The position numbers were made by a program, and so were the translations under genes. From IMG/VR virus record IMGVR_UViG_3300037278_000728, positions 16,397-80,396 of that record: a stretch of 64,000 nt of DNA; one strand, written 5' to 3'. The notes below the pieces were generated by a model. It worked only from the letters and a program-made list of their open reading frames with translations. It ran no database searches and was not told the origin of the DNA. The stretch comes from a virus. Of this stretch, positions 1 through 8,987 are shown one piece after another (position 1 is the first letter of the stretch; the number at the start of each line of letters is the position of its first letter).

Positions 1-993
1 CAAATTTTGCCGCTGTTTAATCCTGCGATGGAAATTCAGAAAAGCGATAATTTTTTGGCATGGGACAGTTTAAGTTATCTTGAATTAACAGATACTATCT
101 GGTCTAGTAGAACAATACCGGTTGGTCAAGGAACCGATACTACCTATGACATAACGACGCTACAGTTTGAATCTCCAATTTGGATGACATTATCAGCTAG
201 TGTTAGTAAGATGAATGTTATTTTTAAAGTAATAACAGATATTATTGAATTATCAGATTGCAATGATTTAATGTTCGGCACGCGATCAGTAGTAACATTT
301 AATAACTATGGAATTTTTGTGCAAAATGGTATAATTAAAATACTGAAACAAGGATTAACGTCGCCTAATATTGTGGGCGTATATGGTCAACCTCAAGATT
401 GGGGCGCTATTTTATCTAGTTATGGAAATTTACGACCAGGAGTTTCACAGATATCTCTTAGTTATGCTGATAATGCAAATGAAGTTATCGGAACTATTAC
501 TATTGATCCTTCGGATTCAACTAATATGTTATATAATATTGATGAAACTTCTTTACCCATTAATACAATCCCACCGATAACAGGCATTGTAAATCCGATG
601 GAAGTCGCGCCTGGCTTTGGATTACCGTTTCCAACATCTGGCCAGAGTTATTTATTAACGGGAAATATCGGAAGTCAATTTCCATATGATAATTATGCAA
701 ATGTTAATTTGATAATAGAATCTGGTTCAGATTTAGAAACTGAAACAGATATTGATCTGATATCAGAATGGCCCTTATATGTAGGTACGGCATCAGCTAA
801 CATTAACGATATTATCACATATAATAGCAATAGTAATGCATGGATAACAACATTTTCAGCAAATAATAATGTTGGTAATATTCAATTTGTGGAGGATATC
901 GGTAATGGGGTTCAGTACCAATGGAACGGAAACACATGGATTCAAGCGGTTGACGGTCCTTATACTGCCGCTAATTGGAGTTTAATAATCTAA
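1..993 (+). CDS. Virion structural protein, 5'-truncated
   Basis: The frame is open from the first base, so the gene begins upstream of the window and only its last ~330 codons are seen. The product is rich in Asn, Ile and Ser, looks mainly beta-stranded and shows no catalytic motif, signal peptide or membrane segment. Its last ~60 residues contain short elements such as YNSNSNAWITTF and QYQWNGNTWIQ, a style common in phage neck, baseplate and fibre proteins. It abuts the small terminase gene (TAA directly followed by ATG), where T4 has genes 13-15. A neck or tail-completion role is therefore a positional guess; no gene number can be assigned. Confidence 0.7.
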   Translation, partial: QILPLFNPAMEIQKSDNFLAWDSLSYLELTDTIWSSRTIPVGQGTDTTYDITTLQFESPIWMTLSASVSKMNVIFKVITDIIELSDCNDLMFGTRSVVTFNNYGIFVQNGIIKILKQGLTSPNIVGVYGQPQDWGAILSSYGNLRPGVSQISLSYADNANEVIGTITIDPSDSTNMLYNIDETSLPINTIPPITGIVNPMEVAPGFGLPFPTSGQSYLLTGNIGSQFPYDNYANVNLIIESGSDLETETDIDLISEWPLYVGTASANINDIITYNSNSNAWITTFSANNNVGNIQFVEDIGNGVQYQWNGNTWIQAVDGPYTAANWSLII

Positions 994-1482
994 ATGAAAA
1001 TTAATACAAATCTAGAAGAAGAATTCAATCTTGCTCCTATGAGTTTAGCCGATGATACCGTAAAAGAAATGGCGATTGAAGTTGTTCAACCAGCGACATT
1101 AGATCGATATAAGGAATTAGATAAAATTGAAGCTGCATTGCCTCAGGTATGTGGATTAGATGCGACCGATTTAGAGCTTGATGAATTAGCTAATTATGCA
1201 ATTACAGCACATAAAGACTTAATGGATCTTTCGATGAACATAGAACAACGATTTGCCGGAGAAATAGCGGGGGCTGCCGCAAATATGTTAGGCCATGCCG
1301 TTACGGCTCGTACGAATAAAATTAAGAAAAAATTGGATATGATTGCTCTTCAGATTAAGAAGCAAGTTGCTGATGGGAAAACAAAATCAGCAGAAGAGCC
1401 CATAGACGGCAATTCTACTACGTTCACCCGTAATGAGTTGTTGGCTCAATTGTTGAAGAAACCAATAGAACCTGATAAATAG
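994..1482 (+). CDS. terS: Small terminase subunit, T4 gp16-like
   Basis: 162 residues, close to T4 gp16 (164). The protein is helical and acidic. Its core (about residues 45-130), with elements such as DLMDLSMNIEQRF, GAAANMLGHAVTA and KKKLDMIALQIKKQ, resembles the central oligomerisation helices of gp16-type small terminases in marine and rhizobial T4-like phages (from memory). It would form the ring that recognises concatemeric DNA and regulates the packaging ATPase TerL, encoded 7 kb downstream. The ATG follows the previous stop immediately, so translation is probably coupled. The distance from terL is unusual: T4 genes 16 and 17 overlap. Confidence 0.8.
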   Translation: MKINTNLEEEFNLAPMSLADDTVKEMAIEVVQPATLDRYKELDKIEAALPQVCGLDATDLELDELANYAITAHKDLMDLSMNIEQRFAGEIAGAAANMLGHAVTARTNKIKKKLDMIALQIKKQVADGKTKSAEEPIDGNSTTFTRNELLAQLLKKPIEPDK

Positions 1483-1497
1483 ATATAGAGGTTTATA

Positions 1498-2109
1498 ATG
1501 AAAAAATTTAGCGAATATCTTTTTGAAAGTGTTAGAAATTACGAATATACCGTGAAGCTCTTGTTTAAACCAACGGACGATATATTAACTAAAATCGAGC
1601 GGGCTCTTTCTAGGTATGAATTAGTTGATATTACGGCCGTTCGTAGCCAACCCATTAAGCGGGTTGATAAAGATTTTCCAGGCATTAGTAATCCGGAAAC
1701 TTATATTTTTAATGTTTCGGTTGCTTATCCTGCTCCGGCAGAATTTATTCGGCATACAATCGCTAACATTGGCCTCGAATTAGAAACAGTTTCGGTTGTG
1801 ACTTCCGACCACGAAGCTAGTGTGGATAAAGAAGATTTCGAAATTGCCGCTAATACGAGCGATAAGGCATTATTGGATCAAGATTATCCAAAACAAGATA
1901 ATAAAGTAATTGCCGATGCTAATTACGGGGACGAATATAATTCTAGATTGGTTAAGAATGCCGCTGGAAGCACAGATCAAATTATACCAAAAGAATTACG
2001 AAAAGAAAAAGGCAAGACATTGAATGATCCTGAATTTAAGATAGGTGAGAAATCTGCAATGGGTAGCTCAAAAAATAAATTACCTAAAGTTACGAGCTTT
2101 GCTCGATAG
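1498..2109 (+). CDS. Conserved T4-like virion protein with capsid-targeting-like N terminus
   Basis: 203 residues, preceded by an AGAGG ribosome-binding site. The N terminus MKKFSEYLFES resembles the T4 capsid targeting sequence (MKTYQEFIAE), including an (L/I)-x-E site (LFE) where the prohead protease gp21 would cut. Residues ~15-100 look like an alpha/beta fold; the C-terminal ~90 residues are charged, low-complexity and probably disordered. No enzymatic motif was found. Location in a structural operon plus the leader suggest a prohead or internal virion protein. The function is inferred, not recognised. Confidence 0.6.
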   Translation: MKKFSEYLFESVRNYEYTVKLLFKPTDDILTKIERALSRYELVDITAVRSQPIKRVDKDFPGISNPETYIFNVSVAYPAPAEFIRHTIANIGLELETVSVVTSDHEASVDKEDFEIAANTSDKALLDQDYPKQDNKVIADANYGDEYNSRLVKNAAGSTDQIIPKELRKEKGKTLNDPEFKIGEKSAMGSSKNKLPKVTSFAR

Positions 2110-2118
2110 GGAGTAATC

Positions 2119-5034
2119 ATGAATTTCGACTTCAGTCGTATATTAGCTACTTTTAATTCATTACAGTCAAATACTATGAGTGCAACGCCGCCCACTTCTG
2201 TAGTTAAGGAAGCCGGAAATTTTACCCCATCTAATTGGGGTGATCGTATTTTTGATGTATGGTCTGGAATTGCTCCCGATTTAATGTCGGTTCGTGGAAT
2301 TGATGGAGAAGGTGCGAGGGAGGCGGTAAGTGATCGTTTATATGATGAATATGGCGATTCCTGGAGAAATCTGACGCATTCTACCAGGGAGGAATTACTT
2401 CGAACTTATCTTAGCGATGACGAAGTCGAAGCTGCTCAGCCGATGGCCGCAGATAATTCTTATGATTTTGAAGACGAAGTTACATTTAATGACAATTACG
2501 AATCAGAGGAGGATATTGACACCCGGGCAGCACAGCAGGATGATGAAAATGCCGCTCGTATGCCTGAGTCAAACGACGAAGCGCAATATTGTCCTAATTG
2601 TGGTGAAGTATTCGACTCGAGTAAAACTGAGTGTCGTAATTGTAATTCAGCTCTTAAGCCCTTTGTATCAGAAAGTATTTCTCGAAAGAAAAAAGTAACC
2701 GAATCCGTTTGCAATAATTGTACGGCTGATGGTGTAATTCCTTGCCAGGTATGTAATGGCCATGCCGGAAACGATAAGTGTTCAGAATGCAAGGGAACCG
2801 GTGAAATGAATTGTCCAGAATGTAATGGGCAAGGATATATTACAGATAAAAAAATGAAAAAGATTAAAGAAGCCTATCGGGAAGACGACGAATTTGAAGA
2901 AGGTGCGGATGATTATTGCGAGGGTTGTTTCAAACGAGTAGCTAATCATGAATGTGACGAAGGATTACTTTGTGATGTCTGCTATCATGATATATATGGT
3001 GATCGAGATCCTCTAGATGAATGCCAATATTGTGAACCGGAAGAATCTAGCGTTAATATTACCACAAGTTATGATAGCAAGACCAGTAGAAAGTCTATTA
3101 CCATAACAGCCGATAATGATAAAGCCGAAGAGTTAGCTAGAATTATTGAATTATCTGGGTTAAATTCTTCTGCTCCTATTTCTCAAGCAGAGCCAAAAGA
3201 AATTTTGATGGAACCAGATACTGAAATGAATATGAGTGAATCAAAATTTGATAGCAATGAAGATTTCGAAGATGTTTGTCAAAATTGCGGCAAAGTAATT
3301 CATAATGATAGATATAATGGATTATGTAGTAAATGTTATGATAAAAAACATACGTTAGATGAAGCAAAGAGTTACTCAATTCAGGCTCGTAAGACTAAAA
3401 CTTCTCCTGTAACTTATCTAAGTTTAACTCCTACTAAATGGGTTACTTCAAAAGAGAAGGCGTTTAAGTTTGATGATCGTGAATCTGCTGTAACTAAGGC
3501 CACGGCTATTAAGGGAAAGAATGAAGTTGTGGATGTTAAGGTTGTACCAAATCTTAATGAATCGAAGTTAAATGAATTTCATGCACGGGGACACGAATGT
3601 GATTTTTGCGGTAACCCATTATCCCAAGATGATTATATTGCTTCCGGAAAGTGGAGTTATAAATGCGGATCTTGTGGGTTTAAATACAATCATGGTGGGG
3701 AAACTCCCGAAGCTCAAATTAGAGCTCAATTAAAAAGTGGCAAAATTGATCAAGGTGATTCTTATTCCTATCTTGATGAATCAGCGGAGCCAAAAAGAAT
3801 TAAACATCCCGGGGTTAGGTGCAGCGCAGCAGATTGCAAAAAAACCGCTCGATGGAGAATGAAGGATGGTAAAATGATGTGTGATAATTGCAAGACAGCA
3901 AACGATAAAAAGGTTGATGAATCATTAACGCCCTCTAGAAAATCAACCGGGCTTAATGGTGCGCCGAAAGCATGGGCGAATGAACCAAATGAGCAAATTG
4001 CTCATTGGAGGGCGGTGTGTGATGATACTCAGGGATTGAGCCAGTCGCACGATATGTTCCCAAATCGTATTGGTGATAACCCATTGAAGGTTGCGGTTAA
4101 TAAAATTGATAAACCGTTGCATGAGAACGCAAAGGTTAATGCAATTGCTGAAAATTTAGCAGGTAAATTTAAAACTCTGGATGAGGGCTTGGGCAAGGAA
4201 ATTAAACGTGGTCTTGCTGGATGGGATCCTGAATTGGATGCAACACCAAAATCCGTTATATCTAGAGTTAGAAAAATGACAATCCCAGAATTAAAGAAGA
4301 TGCTAGCAAACCCAGATACTACTGCAAAGCATTCTCCTGCAGGACTTCAGCAGAAAGCAATTCGACAAGAATTAAAACGTCGAGGAGTAAATGAAACGGT
4401 TATTAATGAAAACGAAGAGCAAACTCTTAGGGAAAAATTATCGGCATTGAAAAAAAGATATAATATGGCGGTATCAGCAAAAGCTCCTAATAGGCATGCC
4501 ATTAAAGCCGAAATAGAGCGAGTTAAAAATAAACTTGCTGATTCTGTACCTAGCGAATCATTAACGGAAAATGATGCAAAATATACGGCCAATCAATTAA
4601 ATTTTAAACATTTAGAAAGTAAGTTAGCTAATTTTGGATATACGCATAGTCCGGAAGAGGAAGAATCCGGTAATCATTCTTCTCATGTTTTTACTCGTGG
4701 TGATGGTGATTTTATCACGGTATCAAAAGATGGCAAGTTTGATTGGGCAATAAATGATGAGTTTGGCTTTTCAAAAGAAGGTACCGGCAGGACAGCATTA
4801 TTACAAACTTTAACCTTTCAAAAAGGTAATCCAATGGATTCATTAGATACATTTCCCGAGGTAGATTCAACAGAATTATCGCATGAGGATTTGGATGATT
4901 TACTTGATGTGCCAGCAAAAAAGAAATTTAATGCTTGCTCTAGATGCAGCGGAACAGGTAAAGTTGCAGGGCTAACATGTTCAGAATGTTTTGGTGAGGG
5001 AACCGGTAAGTGGGGAGATGAATATTATGACTAA
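2119..5034 (+). CDS. Large multi-zinc-module protein (971 aa), possible prohead-processed polyprotein
   Basis: 971 residues built from many small modules. There is a zinc ribbon near residues 158-175 (CPNCGEVF..CRNC), a DnaJ-like cysteine repeat at ~198-240 (CNNC, CQVC, CSEC, CPEC) and further CxxC pairs near 265-305, 388-405, 495-520, 570-595 and at the C terminus (CSRCSGTG, CSECFGEG). Between them lie short beta modules and helical segments. Linkers carry peptides such as VTES, LDEA, LNES, LDES, VDES, LDEG, INEN and LTEN, resembling gp21-type (L/I)-x-E cleavage sites. It sits among structural genes with a GGGAG site before its ATG. I infer a virion or prohead-core protein cut into small zinc proteins; no homologue is named. 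Confidence 0.65.
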   Translation: MNFDFSRILATFNSLQSNTMSATPPTSVVKEAGNFTPSNWGDRIFDVWSGIAPDLMSVRGIDGEGAREAVSDRLYDEYGDSWRNLTHSTREELLRTYLSDDEVEAAQPMAADNSYDFEDEVTFNDNYESEEDIDTRAAQQDDENAARMPESNDEAQYCPNCGEVFDSSKTECRNCNSALKPFVSESISRKKKVTESVCNNCTADGVIPCQVCNGHAGNDKCSECKGTGEMNCPECNGQGYITDKKMKKIKEAYREDDEFEEGADDYCEGCFKRVANHECDEGLLCDVCYHDIYGDRDPLDECQYCEPEESSVNITTSYDSKTSRKSITITADNDKAEELARIIELSGLNSSAPISQAEPKEILMEPDTEMNMSESKFDSNEDFEDVCQNCGKVIHNDRYNGLCSKCYDKKHTLDEAKSYSIQARKTKTSPVTYLSLTPTKWVTSKEKAFKFDDRESAVTKATAIKGKNEVVDVKVVPNLNESKLNEFHARGHECDFCGNPLSQDDYIASGKWSYKCGSCGFKYNHGGETPEAQIRAQLKSGKIDQGDSYSYLDESAEPKRIKHPGVRCSAADCKKTARWRMKDGKMMCDNCKTANDKKVDESLTPSRKSTGLNGAPKAWANEPNEQIAHWRAVCDDTQGLSQSHDMFPNRIGDNPLKVAVNKIDKPLHENAKVNAIAENLAGKFKTLDEGLGKEIKRGLAGWDPELDATPKSVISRVRKMTIPELKKMLANPDTTAKHSPAGLQQKAIRQELKRRGVNETVINENEEQTLREKLSALKKRYNMAVSAKAPNRHAIKAEIERVKNKLADSVPSESLTENDAKYTANQLNFKHLESKLANFGYTHSPEEEESGNHSSHVFTRGDGDFITVSKDGKFDWAINDEFGFSKEGTGRTALLQTLTFQKGNPMDSLDTFPEVDSTELSHEDLDDLLDVPAKKKFNACSRCSGTGKVAGLTCSECFGEGTGKWGDEYYD

Positions 5035-5314
5035 TGTTAAAAATAGTGTTGAGTTACTTAGATCATATTCTGATCTAATAATGGAAGCCGAAAATGATGT
5101 AGAGCCGTCAACTGAACCTGCAGCGCAAGATCATCAATTTGATTTTAGCCAGCCTGCGGCTACTGACGACGATCCTGTTGGGCAGTTAGCAGACTATTTA
5201 GAAGAGGCTAATGAAGAAGATGATTTTACCCAGCTTATTCAGCAATTTTTAAAAGATAAAAATTATGAAATAGTTCCGACTCGAGGATTAGAAAATCTAA
5301 TTGGTAATGTATAA
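5027..5314 (+). CDS. Small acidic phage protein
   Basis: 95 residues. The ATG at 5027 is preferred to upstream alternatives because GGGGAG lies about 10 bases before it and the gene then overlaps the previous stop by 8 bases. The N terminus VELLRSYSDLIMEAEN contains an I-M-E-A site like a gp21 cleavage site; the middle is acidic and probably disordered, and the end (FTQLIQQFLKDKNYEIV) is a helix plus a strand. It overlaps the next gene by one base (TAATG). The context implies a minor virion or scaffold component. No family is recognised. Confidence 0.6.
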   Translation: MTNVKNSVELLRSYSDLIMEAENDVEPSTEPAAQDHQFDFSQPAATDDDPVGQLADYLEEANEEDDFTQLIQQFLKDKNYEIVPTRGLENLIGNV

Positions 5315-5691
5315 TGGAAAGATCTATTAGTCCAATACGTGCTAGAAGATTAGGGATGCTTGCCGAAACAGCACACGGTTCTATTCATCCTGAGCAATCG
5401 GCGGCGATACCGAATCCTACTTGGTACCCAAACGGGGACCAATATTTTCACATGAGATCTATGATAATGGCTGCAAGTTATCCTGATGAGCCAAAAATTG
5501 CTCCTTATGGTCCATATGAAGATCAAGCCTTTAGTGCAGCTTATACCCAACAAGAACAAGATATGATTGATAAAGCGTCGGCCTTATGCGGGCATCCAGG
5601 TAAAAAATTGGGAAATAGAAATAGCGCAGAGACTCCTGAAATTCATAAACACTCCCCTAACAATCATAATTCTGGTGCGCATCCAAAATAA
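5314..5691 (+). CDS. Conserved myovirus protein of unknown function
   Basis: 125 residues, starting in a TAATG overlap with the preceding gene and ending in another with the next. The central block EPKIAPYGPYEDQAFSAAY followed by TQQEQDMIDKA is a pattern I recall from a conserved hypothetical family of large myoviruses. The C terminus is His/Asn-rich and disordered. There are no membrane segments or catalytic motifs. Position in the late structural operon suggests a virion-associated role. Confidence 0.65.
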   Translation: MERSISPIRARRLGMLAETAHGSIHPEQSAAIPNPTWYPNGDQYFHMRSMIMAASYPDEPKIAPYGPYEDQAFSAAYTQQEQDMIDKASALCGHPGKKLGNRNSAETPEIHKHSPNNHNSGAHPK

Positions 5692-5780
5692 TGTATTATT
5701 GCGAAGAATTTACAGAGTTAATTGGAACTATAGCAATACCAGGAAAATATCATAACTATAACTCAGGGAAGAATTCATAA
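5691..5780 (+). CDS. Small ORF (29 aa) coupled on both sides
   Basis: ATG at 5691 overlaps the previous stop (TAATG) and its own TAA at 5778-5780 overlaps the next ATG in the same way. The product, MYYCEEFTELIGT followed by IAIPGKYHNYNSGKNS, is 29 residues and has no recognised function. The perfect one-base overlaps at both ends argue that it is a translated link in the operon rather than chance. Confidence 0.5.
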   Translation: MYYCEEFTELIGTIAIPGKYHNYNSGKNS

Positions 5781-7153
5781 TGCACATAAATGAAATTATT
5801 AAGTATGGAGAAATAAAGCCCGGAGGTAAATTATTATTGACTCCGGAGCAGCTTAATGATGCAATTGCGTTTATTAAACGTAGGTGCAAAAAAATTCTAG
5901 AGGACTATCGTAAAACAAATCGAATTTTTTATCGAGGTACCTATGAAAATGGGTCAAATATTTTTATAGGAAAACCGTTTAACGATCGACGCCCTAGAGA
6001 TACCGACCGGCGTAATCAGAAATTAATTGATGATAAACTATCTAAGATGGGATTTACGGCTCTCCGAAAAAATAGTATTTTTGTAACTGCTTCGGGTATG
6101 GATATTGCACATTATGGAGATCGATTTGTTATTTTTCCTATTGATGGGTTTTCGTATATGTGGACTCCGGCAGCCAATGATTTAACAGCCGAGTATTCTT
6201 TATCAAATTACTATGAGGATAGTAATTCTTTTCAGGAAGATTTACATAATCTAACGGCAAAAGAGTTCGTTGACAAATATAAATTTAAAAATAATGTAGG
6301 TATATACAATGCCTTGCGATCGAGTAGTGAAGTTTGCATTCATGGAGCATATATCGCTATACGGGCAGACGAATTATCTTTTCCTATTATTATGTATGAA
6401 TTATTTGGTGATGCCACGGCTGAAAAAATTATACTTTCCGTATTACGTGCAACTGGGAATTTTTTAAAATATATTATAAATCCAACGGAAAAAATGATTT
6501 TGACCGCCTGCGCGTCGTCGGGAGTAGCATTAAAATATGTTAAAAATCCCTCTAGAAAACTAATTCTATATGCCTTAAAACATAAACCTGCTGCAATTGA
6601 ATTTGTTACGGATCAAGATGAAGAAATGCAACTTTTTATAGCTAGACACAATGCATGGTTATTCAGATATCTGAAAAATCCTAGTGAAAAGGTTAAAGAA
6701 ATTGCGGTATCTCATGAGCCTCGTTTAATAAATTCAATTAAAAATCCTAGTGAAAAATTAAAAAAAATTGCTTTGCAAAATGCCAAAGATCCATGGGTTC
6801 TCTGTAATTTATTACAGCAAGTATCTGTGAGTGACAAACTTATATCAATAGCGATAAAAAGTACTCCCGATGTTATTGAATTTATTAAATTTCCGACAAA
6901 AGAAATGCAAATGGCGGCTGTATCCCGTGAGGGGTTAGTTTTACGTTTTTTTAAAAACCAGGCGTCACCTGAAGTTCAATTAGCCGCGGTTACTCAAAAT
7001 CCAAGTGCGATTATGTATATACAAAATCCTTCAGAGGAAATTCAAATTGCCGCGGTTACTGCTGCTCCATTTGTGGTGTATGATATTCCTCATGCTTGCG
7101 CTGCCGCAATTAAAATAGCGCAAGCGAACGGGGTGAAGTATCGTGCTAATTAA
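5780..7153 (+). CDS. ADP-ribosyltransferase-like protein with C-terminal 22-residue helical repeats
   Basis: 457 residues. The N-terminal half resembles arginine-type ADP-ribosyltransferases: an Arg in RIFYRGT (~residue 53), an STS-like strand NSIFVTAS (~100), and a conserved Glu region SEVCIHGAYIAI (~185). T4 Alt, ModA and ModB are the functional precedents: they modify host RNA polymerase and other proteins after infection. From about residue 215 there are eight or nine repeats of ~22 residues with the core AAVxxxPxxIxYIxNPSEE, forming a HEAT-like solenoid probably for target binding. The N terminus MHINEII contains I-N-E, like a gp21 cleavage site, so the protein may be packaged and injected as Alt is. 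The next gene is a paralogue. Confidence 0.65.
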   Translation: MHINEIIKYGEIKPGGKLLLTPEQLNDAIAFIKRRCKKILEDYRKTNRIFYRGTYENGSNIFIGKPFNDRRPRDTDRRNQKLIDDKLSKMGFTALRKNSIFVTASGMDIAHYGDRFVIFPIDGFSYMWTPAANDLTAEYSLSNYYEDSNSFQEDLHNLTAKEFVDKYKFKNNVGIYNALRSSSEVCIHGAYIAIRADELSFPIIMYELFGDATAEKIILSVLRATGNFLKYIINPTEKMILTACASSGVALKYVKNPSRKLILYALKHKPAAIEFVTDQDEEMQLFIARHNAWLFRYLKNPSEKVKEIAVSHEPRLINSIKNPSEKLKKIALQNAKDPWVLCNLLQQVSVSDKLISIAIKSTPDVIEFIKFPTKEMQMAAVSREGLVLRFFKNQASPEVQLAAVTQNPSAIMYIQNPSEEIQIAAVTAAPFVVYDIPHACAAAIKIAQANGVKYRAN

Positions 7154-8282
7154 TGAAATTTTTAAACCCGGGCGAATAATATCTGGCCAAACGACCTACG
7201 TAGATAAAAATAGAGCCACGGAAATCGCTGAGTTTATTCAACGTAAATGTAAAATTATTTTATCAATGTATAACGACACCCATCGAATTTTATATCGCGG
7301 TCAAGGTCTACGTGATGATGTTAATAAAGAAATTTTTATTGGCAAGCCACGCATGGATAGAATGCCAAAAGATACCTTCCCAGCAATACATCACGCCCTC
7401 GATAAAAAGTTAAAAGCCGCGGGATTTTTGGCACGACGAGGAAATAGTTTATTTGTCACCTCGGCAGAAGATAGAGCTAACTCTTATGGACGTAAATATG
7501 TAATCTTTCCATTAGACGGGTTTAAATATACGTGGACTCCGATCGCGCAAGATCTTACGTCGGATTTAGGTCTATATGATTACTCGAATTCTAGATTTGC
7601 AACCGATTTACAAACTCTTAATGCCTATGCCTTTGTAGAAACATATGATTTTAAAAATAGCTCTGAACTAGAACGCGCACTTCTTAATGGCAACGAGGTT
7701 TATATTCGAGGAACATATATTGCGATATATGCCGATAGTTCACTATTTTTAGAAGTATTTAAAAAGTTAATGCCAGTAGATGCGATTATATTAACTCGAT
7801 TAACGACTCACGGAGATTATATAGAGCACGTTAAAAATCCGTCCGATTTAATGATAAAGTTGGCAATTAAAACATATCCGGCCGCATATAGATTTTATAA
7901 TAATCCGACAGATGAAATGAAATTTATTGCACTGCGTTTAAATCCCTATGTTTTAAGATATATGGAAAATCCTTCAGAAGAAATAAAAGAATTCGCTATT
8001 AAATACGATGCGTTTACAATTATGATGATTAAAAACCCGTCGGAAAAATTACAGTTAATCGCGGTTAGCCGACAGCCTGAAATTATTTTACAACTGCTTC
8101 AACAAGGTGTAGCCTCGGAAAAGGTAAAATTAATGGCAGTAGAAACCCATCCAGACGTAATTCGTTATATTAACCATCCGTCGAAAGAAGTACAAATAGC
8201 TGCTGTGACGGCCAGCCCTAGTATTATTGCCCATATAGATAATCCATGCGAAGAAGCTAAAGTAATAGCAGGTATAAAATGA
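7143..8282 (+). CDS. ADP-ribosyltransferase-like protein, paralogue of the preceding gene
   Basis: 379 residues, GTG start at 7143 inside the end of the previous gene, with GGGGTGAAG just upstream. It shares with its neighbour RILYRGQG, DRMPKDT, NSLFVTSA, YVIFPLDGFKYTW and NEVYIRGTYIAI, the Arg / S-T-S / Glu plan of an ADP-ribosyltransferase. About six 22-residue NPSE-type repeats follow from residue ~215. The N terminus MLINEIF again has an I-N-E site. The stop overlaps the terL start (ATGA). I infer a tandem duplication giving two effectors with different solenoids and targets; enzymatic activity is not proven. Confidence 0.65.
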   Translation: MLINEIFKPGRIISGQTTYVDKNRATEIAEFIQRKCKIILSMYNDTHRILYRGQGLRDDVNKEIFIGKPRMDRMPKDTFPAIHHALDKKLKAAGFLARRGNSLFVTSAEDRANSYGRKYVIFPLDGFKYTWTPIAQDLTSDLGLYDYSNSRFATDLQTLNAYAFVETYDFKNSSELERALLNGNEVYIRGTYIAIYADSSLFLEVFKKLMPVDAIILTRLTTHGDYIEHVKNPSDLMIKLAIKTYPAAYRFYNNPTDEMKFIALRLNPYVLRYMENPSEEIKEFAIKYDAFTIMMIKNPSEKLQLIAVSRQPEIILQLLQQGVASEKVKLMAVETHPDVIRYINHPSKEVQIAAVTASPSIIAHIDNPCEEAKVIAGIK

Positions 8283-8701
8283 GTAGTTATTTGGAATCCG
8301 CTGTAATTAAAAAACCTCATCAAAAAATGTCTTATACTCCCGAGCAACTGCAAGAATTTGCAAAATGCGCAGATCCTGTAACGGGCCCACATTATTTTTT
8401 GTCTAATTATTTTTATGTTCAGTGCAAAGGAAAAATTAAATATAAACCATATTCTTATCAAGACAAGTTAATTGATGTATACCACAATAACAGGTGGTCG
8501 ATTTCGTTACTTCCTCGGCAATCAGGCAAATGTTTGACGGCTAGCATAAATGTAACTATAAGGAATAAAAAGAAAGAAGTATATATTATTCCTATAGGAG
8601 TATTTTATGAATATGAATTTGCAAAGCGGGCCGGAACAGACTTACCAGATATCAGTGAGTATAGACAGCCTGGGGAAAGAACACTCACAAAGAAAATATA
8701 A
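8279..8701 (+). CDS. terL: Large terminase N-terminal fragment fused to short split-intein N-half
   Basis: 140 residues. Residues 1-84 are the N-terminal part of a gp17-type packaging ATPase ending exactly in the P-loop (SLLPRQSGK). Cys85 (codon at 8531) begins intein sequence, CLTASINVTIRNKKKEV followed by IIPIG, matching intein block A. The frame stops at 8699 after 56 intein residues. The complementary half is at 8963. Trans-splicing would join Lys84 to the Thr after HN, restoring PRQSGKT and giving a 520-residue TerL. The endonuclease gene starts inside the intein half. Without splicing the ATPase lacks an intact Walker A motif. Confidence 0.85.
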   Translation: MSSYLESAVIKKPHQKMSYTPEQLQEFAKCADPVTGPHYFLSNYFYVQCKGKIKYKPYSYQDKLIDVYHNNRWSISLLPRQSGKCLTASINVTIRNKKKEVYIIPIGVFYEYEFAKRAGTDLPDISEYRQPGERTLTKKI

Positions 8702-8987
8702 AAAGAATTGCGAATATTGTAATAAAGAAATTGAAGGTAGGATTATTAAACGATTTTGTAATATATCTTGTAGTAAGGCGTATAATGATGACCAATATTT
8801 TTCTAGAAAAATAGAATATGATGATTCTTATTGGCATTCTGATGCAAAAACAAGTGTTATTAGAGAATTAGCTCGGGATAGAGCAATTAACGATATGGGA
8901 TTTGAAGTGTTACATGTAGCCGAACATGATTTTAAAACTAATAAAGATATGGTGCTTCGACAATGTCTAACTTTTCTGAACAAATAG
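8607..8987 (+). CDS. Vsr-like homing endonuclease lying between the split terL halves
   Basis: 126 residues, ATG at 8607 with AGGAG at 8596-8600. A zinc-binding-like cluster (CEYCNKEIEG..FCNISCSKAY) is followed by a Vsr/EDxHD-type nuclease core: IEYDDSYWHSDAK, then ELARDRAINDMGFEVLHVAEHD. Free-standing nucleases of this type are known between split-intein gene halves ('fractured genes') in environmental phage sequences. It overlaps the upstream intein half by 95 bases and the downstream half by 25 bases, in another frame. It probably propagates the split-intein allele into intein-free terL genes. Confidence 0.75.
   Translation: MNMNLQSGPEQTYQISVSIDSLGKEHSQRKYKKNCEYCNKEIEGRIIKRFCNISCSKAYNDDQYFSRKIEYDDSYWHSDAKTSVIRELARDRAINDMGFEVLHVAEHDFKTNKDMVLRQCLTFLNK

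Noticed and set aside
8701-8963. terL disrupted by frameshifts or a sequencing error
   Set aside because: The break falls exactly at intein block boundaries, both halves have proper start signals, and a homing-type nuclease gene fills the gap; a split intein explains all of this.
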